Shown: piece by piece, positions 33,701-47,060 of the stretch
Position numbering within the stretch: position 1 is the stretch's first letter
How the letters are laid out: the number at the start of each line of letters is the position of its first letter
Assembly (NCBI GenBank): GCA_951812925.1
Contig: OX638368.1
Coordinates: forward strand, 22,135,187-22,199,186
Length of the DNA: 64,000 nt
Reading direction: 5' to 3'
Source of the DNA: Calliopum simillimum
Lineage: Eukaryota > Arthropoda > Insecta > Diptera > Lauxaniidae
Translations under genes and position numbers: made by a program
Notes under the pieces: generated by a model
Told to the model about the DNA's origin: nothing
Database searches by the model: none
Seen by the model: the letters and a program-made list of their open reading frames with translations, nothing else

Positions 33701-36700
33701 TTAGTCATCAGATTTATATCGTAATGTATCATTAATGTTATTATAATTAAATTTTTTTTTTTGTGATAATTTATTATATTATGTTATATAGTTTTAGAAG
33801 AAGCATATTAAGTTATAAATTTTCCAGTGTCTTTCATATTTTTGTAACAAAAAATTAAATAAAATTATTTTTAAACTAAGTGATTCTTACTTTTAAATAT
33901 TTAATTTTCATTTCTTATTTTGTTTTTGTCTTTATGAGATCGCTGGAATTCTAGTTAATAAATTGTTTGTAATTAATACCACATAGGCGGTGCTTTACAA
34001 AAGAAAATCACTGAAAAACACCTATTGTAGCATTTGAAAAATTTGCTAGGACTACAGTTCTAGGATTCATTTGTTCATTTATATATTAAAAATTATGTTA
34101 TTATTGAATCTGCTGTGTATACGAGCTTTGATATTTTTATACAGCTCTGTAAATTATATCATCTTAATTTGCATTTTATCATATTTAAAAATGTTCTGTC
34201 AGTTATGCTTGTTTTGTTTTAATTACAAAATTTCCTTGTTGTATAGCATCGCTTGAAAAATTTATACATATTTTTATTGGAAAAATGCATTTAATAAAAG
34301 CTTTCCATTTAAAAAAAAAAACCTTTTGTTTTTCGCTAAATGACACAAATTTATTGCTTCTAAATTTCTGTGTTTTAATAAAAAACAAAAATAGGTTTTT
34401 AAAGTGATGCTCTGTACTTAATTAGATAAGTACATAATTCTGTAAATTATAAAACACTTTTTAACTAATAATACGTATGTATTTTATGGCAAGTTTTATT
34501 GATTTGATGGACATGTCTGTAGCAAGATACGTACGTATTAAAATCTATTTTTGGCTATTACTGCTTTCAATAGTTTTAAAATATTTATTACTTTTATACG
34601 GTTTGGTTAATATTGAGATTGGGGATACCACCTTAGAACTGTAAGGTTTTTGTTTTTTGTCATAGGCTTAAAAGTTATTACTGTGTTTTTGTTCATGATT
34701 TTTTTTTTTTTTTTTAAATTAGAAACTAATTATTTCTTATTTGTTTTTTTTTTTTTTGTTACATTTTAGTATAATGATACAGCATGCATTTTTTTGTTTA
34801 TATGTGAATTTGAATGATTTTTTAATACTTTTACTATAATTCATGCTCATTAGTTGAAAAATGTGGCGCAAATAATTTGTTCAAGTGTGCGTTTTTTTTT
34901 TTGGGTATTAAAAAAGTGTTGCATGTTAAACATTTTCTTTATATATTGTTTTAAAAATGAAAAATTTATTTTCTTTATTTTATGTTTGAGTTTCTGGGGC
35001 TTACGTTTCTTAAACAGCTGTGTATAAATTTCTTTAACTACTCATTTTTTTTTTTTGTAATTTATTGTTTGTTGGAGTTTTTTTTATTATTTTAATAATA
35101 TATTATAAAAAGATTTCTGGCACTATTGTTGAAAATAAATGTTGATTTTTTAATTTTGTTAAAAATGTACTTGAGCTTAAAAAAAAGAGTTAAGGGCTGC
35201 CAAATTGGATGTTTTCTTTAAATTAAAGTGAATATTAAAAATAAACGTAACACGTTAAAATAAATGGTTGGTTAAATTCTTATTTTTTTTTTCGAAATTG
35301 TGTATATATTTAAATATTTTTGAATTTTGTCAAGTTTTAAATCTGAAGATAAGTTTTATGACAATAATCCCAGTAGGAGGAAGAGCGACCAGTAGCCCTG
35401 TTCTTTTACCATTTTCTTTCTCTATCTTTATCATTGTGCGTTAAGGGCTGACATGAATGCTTCCACAAAGAAGAGAGTAATGTAGGCTTCCTGTGATTGC
35501 TTCTTATATAAAAGAGTAAAAGCATAATGCGGTATTCGTAAATATCGACATGTCCTACATTGCATATCATTGATATTGCAATCCTGTTAAAATGGTTGTT
35601 TATTCTATTTAAAACTATCATTTTTCTGTGTAGCAAAAATTACAATGGTTGACGTTCTCTTGTTAATTTCATAATGCCGGAAGTTGGGTAAAAGGCCGGA
35701 CACTTGCCTATGTTACAACTTATTGCGCCTCTATATGTCAAATAGGGCATAACTAGGGCATGTTCAAATAGAAAATGACAGAGGGAAGCTACCAGTCATT
35801 AAGGTTATTCATTATCTGTCAAAATCTATGTGTTACAATATTTACTCTACAACAGAAAGACAAAATTATGAAATAAGCAAGAGTTACTTAAATAGTATTT
35901 TCATTAAATGTATTGAGAATTTTAATGTCTGAAGAAAAATCTACAAAAATGAAGCAATTTAGGACTTCTATGAACGCTTCTAATATGGATGGAAAGAACT
36001 AGGAATGCTGCTTTTCCTGCTTTCCTCTATTTTTACACATAATGTCATTAGACCGTCAAGGCCCGATCCGAATGCTTCCACAAAGAAGGCAACAATGTAA
36101 AGCCTCAACAATCCCTTCTAATATGAAAGAAGAACAGCATATTAAGAACATCTATGTGGTAAAGCAAGCTTTCTAATAGGTCTTGTTATGAAAGGGGCAT
36201 CAGAGCATGTTATAAAGATAAAAAAAAGAAAGAAGGCATTGTTAACAGCTGGCATTGAACTTTCGCCGACTGGGATATTGAAAAGTAAGAATTACATACT
36301 TCTTTTTTTTAAATAAACAATTAGGAAACCTATTTTTTAAATATTTCCATTCGGGTGTGGAAAAAACTTTCCAAGATTATTGCAAATTTCAAAATTTTCG
36401 CCTAAATTTAATTTGTGATTTTAACTAAGTAGTAAAGGGTTTGTATTAATTGTTTCAAAAACAAAGAAATTCTTGTGTATTTAAAAGTTGAACAAAATAT
36501 TAACGTAAGATTACTATAAAACTTTTGATCAAATTATTCTTAAACCCCTAGCAACACTTATTATAATTCCTACATCAAATGAGCTACAATATACAACCTT
36601 TTCATTTGTAGGACTTTTTTTGTCGCTAGTGGTGTTTGGAAAATTTGATCACCCTGGTTTTAGTTCCGAACTGTGTCTGCTGTAAGTCAGTCATGCACAA

Positions 36701-39700
36701 TTCATCACATATCTATTGCAAATTAACTGGTAATTACAGGATTAACATGCTTAATGCAAAGATTTGTTTGCAAAGCAATTTGCAGTCATGCTTATCCTTG
36801 ATTTTTATAAATATTCGTATATATGAATATATGTGTTTCTATTGTAAAATATAATTTATAAAAATTTAAATTTTTCACATTTTGTTTTTTAAGTTTTTCC
36901 GATTGTATCAAACTTCTTATATCGTTGGCTTAAAGAAGTGCAATATTTGGTAAAATTTTTTACTTAGTTTGTAACCTTTAATTTTTTGTTTGGTTCGTTT
37001 TGATTTTTTATTACTTTATTTTATTTGCTTATTTTTAGCAATTGTTTTTTTTTTTTTTTTGTTTTACATAAAAGGTATTTGTATGTATATATATATATAT
37101 TAATATCTGATCACATTTGTTTGCAGTCTCTGTAAAAATATTGAAATTTTTATATTAGGTTTTTTTATTTAAAATTTTTATTACTTTTGCGCTATTGATT
37201 TTTTTTTTTGTTTATTTTTATTTATTTAATAAAAACCAAAAATTGTTATTTGCTTAAAAGAATTGCTTTTTATTGTTTTTGCGCTTTCTATTATAGCAAA
37301 ATTGCGTTTTTCGTTGGCTCTTATTATTTTGTTTTATGGCACAATTTTATGGCATGTTTTATATATTTTTGAACGGCTAAACAATTTTCTGAATCCATTT
37401 CATACGAAATAATAAGTTTTGTATAAGTTACTGGGCTATTGCTTGTTATTTTTCATTATTTATTTTGTTTTTATTGTACTATTGTAAAATTTCATTTGGT
37501 ATATGGCATCGAATAAAATTGTCTGTTTTTTAAGGTTTTAACGTCAAGTTGTTGCTGCATCAAGGGCTTTTTTCAAAATCAAATCATTTAGGACCTCTAA
37601 GTTAAGGGTTTTACTGTGGCAATATATATATATTAACTGTTTGTGCATTATCAAATACTCGTCAATTGTTTTTTGGTTTCAACTTTGTACTTGTACGCAT
37701 TTTTAATGTACTTGAGACACTAAGAAATGCGCTATTTAAAAATTAAAAATAACATCACTGGGCTATTGCATTGTTTTTAACATACTATATGTATTTATAT
37801 ATAGTATGCTATTTAGTTTTAGAATTCATTTATATTGTTGTATGTGTAAACCAAAAACTATTGTGGTTTTATATAGTTGCCAACAACCCTTATACTAAGT
37901 AGTTACCTATTAAAATGATTTTTTCCAACTGCTGGAAACCCTTACTCAAACATATGTTCATGTTCATTATGTCTTTTCAAACTTTGACGCATAACTGAAA
38001 CTTTATTGAAATTATATTTGCATTTATTTCAAAAATGTTTGCTGTGTTGCTTTTTATTAAAAATTAGCAACGTTTATAATGTTAAAAATTAAAATTTTTT
38101 TGTATATAAAAATGATCCAGAAAATTGTTAGTTATTCTTCACGCAATTGAAATACTTTTTACAAATTGTTGTTGATTTATGTAATTTTTTAAAGTAAAAG
38201 CGATTTTATCACTTATTTTCATGGGAACAAAAACTACATTCAAAAAGATTTGCTGAATTCTGATGTAAATATTTAATTTAATTTTTCTTGAATTCTGGAT
38301 AGTACTTTAAATTGTGTGAGAATTGTTCAAATAGACACAACAAAACTTAAATTCTATCCAGAAGAAAAATTAAAATGTCATACTTCCAGATTTCAGATCC
38401 AGATTTTTTGGATCTTATTGAAAATAGTTTTTTTTTTTTCGCCAATGCTGCAGTTAGCTTAATATTAGTGGTGTTTATAGTTTTTTCCAAAATTCACTAA
38501 AGATGACACTACCTACACTTGACTGTGTCTTGTAACATTCAGACCCGGATTCACGCAGTCATTAGTTAACTAATACAAAAGGTTTAACCAACAATATATT
38601 ATTTTCAGCCATTAGTTAAACCCCCAAGTTACATTGCTTAACCATTAGTCAACCAAAAGCTGCGAAAATTCTAAAAATGTTTTCAGACGTTGGAAATTTC
38701 GAGTCTGATATCGAAAGCGACGCTGTCAACTTTTCAGCTAAAACTTTTTCTGAAACTTTGAACCTATTTTTGCTAACTCAGCTAATTGTTTTCGGTTAAT
38801 TCCCTTTAAATTACTTTTTTCTATTTGTTTTTATTTTGTTTGTTTTAAATTATAATGAAAATGTTTGCTTTTTAAAGGAAAATCAAAAAAGTAATAACTC
38901 TGGTTGGAAATAAAAAGGTCTTCATGTATCTTTATTTTTTTTTTAAGTTTTTCGTTTTTTTTTTGTTTCTTATATTTCGCTTTTTTTTTTATTTTAGCTG
39001 TATAAAAATATAAATGACTTCAAGGTTTATTCTTTTTATGTCATCTTGCGTTTTTTTTTTATTATTGTTATTTATAGTTTTTTTTTTTTTTTTTATAAAA
39101 TATGTTATACTGCTAATTCTTTTAGGGTGATGATTCTTAAATTTTATTTGGTATTTGACGTTGTACTATAAATTATCCCGGTTTTTTGTGTAATGTAGCT
39201 TTAAAAAAATTAAGCAAACATTACACACACTATTGCAAATTAAATTGGTAGTGGTAAAAAACTTGAAGTAATATTTATGCTAATTGTTAATATTATTATT
39301 ATTTTAGAAAAAACTGTTCTTTAACTAAAGATGGCTTAAGATTGAAAAATTGAAAACTATATAAGTATATGATATTCTGAAACAAAATTGTTGATATGTC
39401 ATTTAGAATAGCTTCTGAAGTGTTTGTTATTGTTGTTGTTGTTTTATTTTGTCATATAAGTACTATATATTTCCTCTTGTTTTGTTAGTATTGTCTTTTA
39501 AGTACATATGCTATTTTATAACATGTTGTTGTTTTTTAATAAGAGTTAAATGAAATAATAAATTTGTATATGTATAAATACTTTAAATCTGTTGTTGTTG
39601 TTATTAAAAAAATAATAAAAATTATTTTAAAATATCACATTCTGTTTATGAATGTTTTTCCCTGGCTATTGTTTGTTGAAATAAATTCAAAAATGGCGTT

Positions 39701-41336
39701 GTTTTGTTTTAAATATTATGTTAGAACTATTTTTTATTTATTTTTTAGTTTCGATTGTATTTTTTTTTTTTGTTGTTTTTATATGTTGTCTGCAACATTT
39801 TAATTATTCAGTTTTAATGTATATATATCAAGTTAATTTTGAATTTAGTTTCATTATCTTTTAGATTGATGACTTGTCAACTGTAATGTTGGAAACATCA
39901 AATAAGTAACTTTTATTTAAGTTTTCCGACTTAAGCTTAAAAGTACTGAAATTTACTAAAATACTGAAGTCTTGGAAATGCGCTGTGCATGGTTCGAAAG
40001 TATAAACCAATAAGCGCGCGAAATTTGCCTCAGCGCTAGAGTTGTCCGATGGAAAGTATGTTTCGAATGCTTGGAAGGTACTTTTTCATCGCACCATAGC
40101 ATTTATTAAAACATATACCGTTGGTTGGCTTTAAGTAACCATCTGAAATTGAGCAGTGCATGCTGTAAGAACTTTTGTTGTTACCATTGAAGCATCATGA
40201 TTTCGTTCGATACTTTGTCTCCAAACACTAGTTAACTTGTTTAATATTGATATCTAATTAATCAATAGTTTCTTCTTGCATTTTTTTTTTTTCAAATTAA
40301 AAATAAAAAATTTTCATGCTCATAAAAATCTGTGTAAATAAGGATGGTGAATAATTTTCAGTTAAAATAAGGAATTGTTTATTTAAATGAATTGTTTTTT
40401 TTTTTTTTTTGTTTAACTTAATCCAGTTGATATGTAGTCTACTGCAAAAATTTCGAACTACATATCCTATTGCTGCTGCTTGAAATAAGGATGGCTACAT
40501 AAAGTTACAATACATATAGTTGAGTGCTCCTTTCATAGCAAAAAATTTGTTAACTTCATTTTTCGAATTGCTAGCGGAAAGTAAAAGTTGATTTTTGCTA
40601 TCATGCAAATTTTTATATTGCCAATTTGACTACTGTCGAATTGTCGTCGTCTTGATATGAGCAAGTTTTTAGGCCAAAACCGAAATGAAAAGATCTATTG
40701 CTTATTTTATTTGCACAACTTGTGCCGCAATACGATTGTCTAAATTATTTTTATGATCTGTTTCAAAGTATTACACAGGGTAACAATAAATTTGCGGCTT
40801 GGGGTTTCAGAGCTGATTTTGAGTTATCATGGTCTGCTGAATACAAAAATAATACCAGATTCACTCTAGTTCTCAAGACATTCTTGCTCAAAAGAGCAAA
40901 AATTACTGTTTTCAGGAATATTTGAAATTATACCACACTAACAATATACAGCATAATTTGTTTTTGCTAATGACATCGGATAGCTATAATCTTCTTCATT
41001 AAATTTTACCTTCAAACTTTTTAATTTAGGTTATTCCATTCTGAATTATCATCTATCGAAGAAAAGGTATTTCAACTCCATACAAACAAAATTTACTCGT
41101 TCGAAGGAAGCTTAGATATCTTTATTTCAATGTATGATTTTCCGAAAAGTAAGGAACTAATTGGCAAAGGGTATGGGACCCTTTTTTGTGTGCAACTGTC
41201 AAATATCGACATTTATGTTATGATCTATCGAAATGAGACTAGAACCAAACAAAGTTGGCGTCGCGAGCGTAGTAACGTAAGGAAAATTATTCCTGAGAAA
41301 AAGTCATTTTATATGGTTGCATGTAGTATTTTGATA
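30791..41336. other. T-skewed non-coding DNA, central part of the pros downstream region
   Basis: No gene found. It includes a diverged direct repeat at 35437-35530 and 36050-36140 (both with GAATGCTTCCACAAAGAAG). At 38540-38700 a CCGGATTCACGC segment with repeated ATTAGTTAA motifs is followed by a 40-codon frame; this could be the edge of a Harbinger-like transposon, but only one end is visible. Confidence 0.45.
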
Positions 41337-41508
41337 CTTAAATCAAAAAATATAAATTTCATATGAAAAAACAAAACTGCAATTTATGCGTTTTCCATGT
41401 TAGCACAAATACCCCTTATATCAATAGAGGCAAAAAGTACAGTACGCACATATGCACAGTATGATGCAGTAAGTTTTGGCATAAATAAACGACAGTTAAG
41501 GGATAGTA
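41337..41508 (+). repeat. Dispersed duplicate, copy 1 (~175 bp)
   Basis: Matches 43649-43827 over its length. Shared landmarks are CAAAACTGCAA, TTATGCGTTTTC, TACCCCTTATATCAATA and AAAGTACAGTACGCACA. No coding. Confidence 0.8.
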
Positions 41509-43648
41509 GTAATAGCATAAAACTGCTCTAACTGACTGATGATTTTATAAACATTCTCGTCATTGCAGGCATTTTTTTATGAATAAGAGTTTGTATTTTC
41601 GCAGTTATGGCGTTTTATTTAATATTTTTCTTTGTATTTTACTAGGTTTCCATTTACGGATACAATTTTTGAAAGAGCGATGAAATATGTTTCTTGAAAA
41701 ATGGCCATTACTTTTTTACGAGTGATGAAATATTATCCGTTCTTTGATAGAATGTTGCATATGTTTCTTAACGTTCGAACAAGTTATAGCTCAAAAATAA
41801 AATCTGTCTCATATGCGGATACTTTATTTTTCATGACTTTCTACACTTTGCGTTCAATATATGAAGTTAGTCGTCAATTTTGTTAAATGAATGGCTGGCT
41901 CAACTATATAACTTTATTTTACCGTAAATTTATGTTTATTATATCTTTATTTAATGTTTTTTGCTTTTTTTTAGCAAATAAGTGATAAAACTTTTTGTGT
42001 TTGCATATTTATTTTCAGAATTTCCAATTTTTTGTTCTTCCAGTTTGTTTGATTTTTAGCCAAAAGTTGTTAATTTTGATGTTTTCTTTTAGTATATGCT
42101 ACTAAAAAAACGCAATTAAATGTTTGTTTTTTTTTGCCTTTAATTTTTTGTTTTATGGTCTTTTAGATTTTTTCATTATTTTTAAAATTCCAAAACTGCT
42201 TGAATTCTGTATGTATTTTGTTTTTATTTTATTTACTTTTTTATTTAAGTATATCGTTTTTGTGATCAGACGTTTTTCAAATAAGGATGTTGAATGAAAT
42301 TATAGCAAATATATATATGTTATCTCATTATTTTATTTCTTTTGCTGTATTTGTATTCGAAATATTTACTGCCAAACAATGTAGATTGGATGCTGTTAAA
42401 GTTTTTTTTTTAAATATTTTTGATATATATGCATTGTGAAACGCTGTATTTTACTTGAACTATGTTCTTTGAAAAATTATTTGCACACACACCTTCAGTG
42501 TTTTTCTATGAACTTTGAAACAAAGTTGAGTTTTTTTTATTTTTATAAGGATTATATTATATAGGTTTAATTTTGAATTAAATGTATGTATGTTTTGCTT
42601 GTGGTATGTTTTATTTTTCACTTTAATTTAACAATTACAAATATTGTTGCTTCTAAACATATCTCTTATTTACAAAGTTTAAAAGCAAAAATTTTAACGT
42701 TCATTTCCCTATGTATGGGAGTGTGGCAGAACCTTAAAATTTATGTTTTAATTACATATTTTGTTCATTAATTAAAACTTTTTGTTTTTTTCTTATTTTC
42801 ATTTCATGTTAAAAATACAAATAATTGAATTGTGAGTCTTTATGATATTAATGTACCTATTTTGAATGGATTTTTTTTTTTTGTTTTTGCTTTTTTTAGA
42901 ATTTTCATATTCATTTTCACTTTAATATAAAAAACGAAATGACATTCTTGTATTATATTTCTTTTATTTTGGGTTTTTGGCTGGTTTATTTGATATTTTT
43001 ATCTGTAAACTGGTTTGCTGCATATGCACAATGTACATATGCTGATGTGAATTCGCTGGGTTCTATACTGCTGTATGTAATAGAGTTTTTGCTGTTAAGA
43101 ATTGCTCTGTTCTGGTTGTCTTAGTTATTATTTCGCTGTTATTTGAGATTTCTTTGTCAATTTTAACTGAAAATTTGTATCAATTGATGAAATATTGATT
43201 ATACGTTTTAAATGGAAAACTTGTACCAATATACAATGTTTGAGAAAATAACAAATTTATATCAAAAATCAAGTTTTGGAAATATCGCGTATTGGTTATT
43301 TTCGGTTTATTTTTTTTTTTGGTTTCAGAAAAAAATATAATTTTTATAATATTTTTAAGTTTCTTTCCTGTTAAATTACGGAAATTGTATTTGTTTTTAT
43401 TGCTTGGAATGTTGTTTAGTTTAAGTATTTCGCTAATGTTGTTGCTTTTTTGACTACTATATAGCTGTTGTTACACTATGTAGTATATTGTGGCTGCTGC
43501 AATAATTGGTGGCTATTTGTTGTTTATTAATTTTTTGATTAAATTAATTTTGCTGTGTAAACTGAATTTTGTTTTTATATCGTTAGCATTAGAGAAATAA
43601 TTTTGTTTTTTTTTAATGAATATGTGGATATTTATGCAATTTTATAGA

Positions 43649-43827
43649 TATTTAAATCAAAATATATAAATTTTATATGAAAAAAAAACAAAACTGCAAG
43701 TTATGCGTTTTCTATGTTAGCATAAATACCCCTTATATCAATAATGGCAGAAAGTACAGTACGCACAAATAAATGTACGGTATGGTACAGTAAGTGTTGG
43801 TATAAATTAACGGCGATTAAACGATAG
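43649..43827 (+). repeat. Dispersed duplicate, copy 2
   Basis: Direct repeat of 41337-41508, 2.3 kb downstream and in the same orientation. A shorter related core (AAAGTACAGTACG) also occurs at 33353. Confidence 0.8.
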
Positions 43828-44214
43828 TACAGTAGATGCTAACAAATTAGAACCACTTGGTTTTTGAGGTGATTTGAATTTCTGAACGTTTTTTTTTTTC
43901 GAATATAAATAAAAAAATGATGTAATGATACTTCAAGAAACTAAAATAGTTTAATGTTACACATGTATGTTTTTTTGATTTTTTTAAATCTGATATAACA
44001 ATATCGTTCATTGAAGATGTTGTCACATTAAAATCTAAAGCCAACCGCTTTCCTTAAACGCCTTTGTAAAGCTGTTACAAGATTTTGACTCTAGTTTCCA
44101 AGGATAAAAGTATTTCTTTTACGTTTACTTGACATTTTCAATGATCTACTTTAACTTTTCTATAAAGACTGTATCAAATTTCACACACTTTTCCGGTGTT
44201 AAAATAATAAAAAA

Positions 44215-44590
44215 AAAACGCTCCGAAATTAAATCAATGTATTACAAACAGGGCACTATTCCATAGGTAGACACGCTTTTAGATTGGGCCTTACTGACGT
44301 AGCAGATAAGTTGTGAAGTTGTGAAGATCCTGACATCGAAGAGTCCATTTTTCATTACCTTTGTGAATGCCCAGCGTTGGCTTACCGACGTTACAAGTTG
44401 TTCGAAAGTCACTTTTTACTCTCTTGAAGATATAGCTTAAAAGAGTCCCAAATCTATTTTGGAGTTTATAAAAAGTTCTAAATGGTTTACATAGGTTAAC
44501 AACGAAGTTATATATCGGGTATACAATGGGCCTAATTGTGGCCTAAGTTATGATGGTAACTGCCATCTCCCGCGCTAACCTAACCTATTA
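44215..44590 (+). pseudogene. RNase H-type non-LTR relic 2, 3' terminus
   Basis: Encodes STGRHAFRLGLTD-like sequence (seen as GRHAFRLGLTDVADKL), then SIFHYLCECPALAYRRYKLFE, the CxxCxxxHxxxxC-type tail. It ends in GCGCTAACCTAACCTATTAC, the CCTAACCTAAC-like terminus common in these elements. Stops and frameshifts present. Confidence 0.7.
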
Positions 44591-44869
44591 CAAACTCTGA
44601 TTCTAATTTCTGGAAGATTCGAATTTGTGAGCGTCTACTGTAATAGCAAAGAAATGTTACTTGTGGCAATAGAAGCGCGCCGACAGAAAATGAAATTAAG
44701 TACTTGTACGTTAGCATACTGAACATGTATGTATATATTGACATTTGTTTAAGTGTGGAATTGAGTTCTTTCTTTTATTTTCCGCACCAACTTTTGTATA
44801 TACCTACATTCCATAAACTCAGTTTTGATAACAACTTTCGTGTATGGTTTTCCGAGCGAAAGAGGAAAG

Positions 44870-45690
44870 TAGGAAGATGGCACTTCAAGTTAAACTTTGA
44901 AACCACCATACACATCGATGGCTCCAAGATGGAGTGTGGTGTTGGTGCGGGAGTCTATTCAGTAGGCTTGAAATTATCTCAATTCTTTCGCTTGCGAACC
45001 AGTCAGTCAGCGATTTTCAGACAGAAATTTATGCCTTCCTCGAAGCTTGCTAGTCATTAGGAAATATTGGGACTTGTTCCGTATAGGTGTCAATTCTCTC
45101 TGACAGTCAGGTCGCTATCGAAGAACTAAGTTCAGCATTTATAAAAATTAAAAAATTAAGTCAGACTTTGACGTCGTTTCGATCATGCTTTCGGTTGGGT
45201 TTCAGGCCATAGAGACATCGAGATCAACGAAAAAGCTGACGAACTGCGAAGGCTTGGCTCCACCCTTAACGTCAACAGTGCGGGGTGAGTTAATATCCCG
45301 CTAGGTTTAGTAAAGAAGCGCATCTTCTCGTATTACTTAACCGAGCTGAACTCTAAATGGAAAGCATTGACTATATGCAAGATATTCAAGGTAATTTGGC
45401 CTTTATATAACCGTTAAAAAATCTCTTATTTACTAACTAATAACCGCATTATTGTAGCAAGAATTACCGCAGTTTGCACTGGATACTGGGCTATCGGCAA
45501 GCATGCTGAAAAACTGGGTATTTCTTTCAAACGCAAACAAACAAGAATATCTTGAACTCTTTCTCTGCGACTGCCGAGCTCTAGCTAGAGCTAGGTTTAA
45601 ATCGATGGGAAAATCATTGATCAATGCACTCAGCGAAAGAAAGAAAACATTGAACACTCTCCACTTAACATGCTTATGTAATACTAGAGT
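44870..45690 (+). pseudogene. RNase H-type non-LTR relic 3, RNase H to zinc-knuckle region
   Basis: HIDGSKMECGVGAGVYS (RNase H first strand with its catalytic D), then a frameshifted DSQxAI region near 45105, FGWVSGHRDIEINEKADEL (WVxGHxxIxxNExAD), FKVIWPLYN, ITAVCTGYWAIGKHAEKLGI, and LELFLCDCRALARARF. The order is the same as in relic 1 and relic 2, so all three are one family. Multiple stops make it inactive. The long minus-strand frame 45433-45909 is partly antisense to it. Confidence 0.8.
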
Positions 45691-46130
45691 GACTCCGTCA
45701 AAAGACCATATTGCCTTTATTGAAGTCCACTCAATATCATTCTCCAATGTTATGCTTCGCGAACTCGCTGTAGAAATTATCTTACAGCTCTCGCTCTTAC
45801 TACAACTGGTGTTTTTAAAAACGCAAATTAACATGGGAACTGAGAATAATGCCTTGTAGACTCCAAATATCTCAAAGCAACGTTTGCATTGCGAAAATTT
45901 GTAAGACATCGTCTTTGTCGGCTGTAATGTCTTTTGGGAAAGGTTCTTTAAAAAATATGTTTCTTCTTGTGCTGCCCAATGATTTCCGTATATACAGTTT
46001 TGGCATTTTCTGTGAAAACCAACTCTTTAGAAGAAATGTAGATTTTATTTTTGCACATGCTACATTACCTGAAACTAATGGTGTTTTCAAAACACATCAA
46101 TTTGTTATACAAACATTTGAATAAAGCCCC
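45691..46130. other. Unidentified segment with overlapping open frames
   Basis: Frames of 70-110 codons are open on both strands (minus 46090-45872 with FFKEPFPKDITADKDDVLQ; plus 45849-46124). Base composition is less AT-rich than the surroundings. No domain recognised. It may be a decayed transposon or gene fragment brought in with the adjacent LINE relic. Confidence 0.3.
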
Positions 46131-46729
46131 TTTAGAAATCCATGTTTTTTGAGTCTTTTTTTTTAAAGTTCAAAGTCTTTAAAGTAAAGATATCTTTAAG
46201 GGCGTCAAATCATCAAATGCATTTCTGCCATTATATTATAAATTAAGTTAATTCGAAATGTTCAGTTTTTGTTTTTTTTTTTTTTTTTTAAATATTGATC
46301 TGTTTTTTTTTACGATTCCAGTAATAAGCGGTATTAATTTAGAATTGGGCTATATTTTTCAAAACTATATCTATATACGTATGTATATATATTTGTTTAA
46401 CATTTTTAATGAAATTTGTTTGTATTCAACTTTCGGAGTAAACATTGTATGATAAAAAAAGATTTTTAAAGTTATCTTGGGCTATTGTTATATACCTGAT
46501 CTGTGATATTCAGGTACAATGCGGTTTATTTGATTCTGAATTTCTATTTCGCCGAAATTTTTTTATATGGAAAACTTAAAAGTAATTTTGATCCTCTTGA
46601 CAATAATAAGCCAAATGTTTTGCTGTTATTGATAAATACAAAAAATGTTTACTCTGAAAGTTTTTTATTAAGTTTTAAAGTCTTTTTTTGTTTATGTGCA
46701 TATATGAACACAAACAACTTCTTACAACT

Positions 46730-47060
46730 GATTTTTATTATATAACAAAATAAAATGTGGTCGAAAAATTTAAAAATCTGGCCGAAATTCTGAGTCGTTA
46801 AAAAGTGGTTCTTGATGATGCTGATTACAAATCTGAAATCCACTTTTCATAAAACAAATTGGATTATCCGCAATGGTGGACAAAATAATGCTAAACTTGA
46901 TCTATTCTTCCGAAAGTGGATAATTTCTGATGTTGCTTTTCGATGGATCGCGCTGAGTACAAAACAACATTAATCAACAAAAAGTTAGTATATTGAAGTT
47001 TTTGAGAGGTCGCTGATTAAGAAAATGGCGTTTTCAGAATAGCGAACAAAATATGTCAGC
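46730..47060. repeat. Diverged fragments of the TGGCGG-type repeat
   Basis: Segments such as ATTACAAATCTGAAATCCAC, AGGTCGCTGATTAAG and AAAATGGCG resemble the ~125-bp repeat of element B (6640-7125) but are strongly diverged. Confidence 0.35.

Noticed and set aside
38540..38800. Harbinger-like transposon end with a 40-codon frame
   Set aside because: Only one putative end was seen and no inverted partner or transposase could be found.
45433..45909. 158-codon minus-strand frame, the longest on that strand in the tract
   Set aside because: Its right-hand part is antisense to clear RNase H LINE coding motifs; no domain of its own was recognised.
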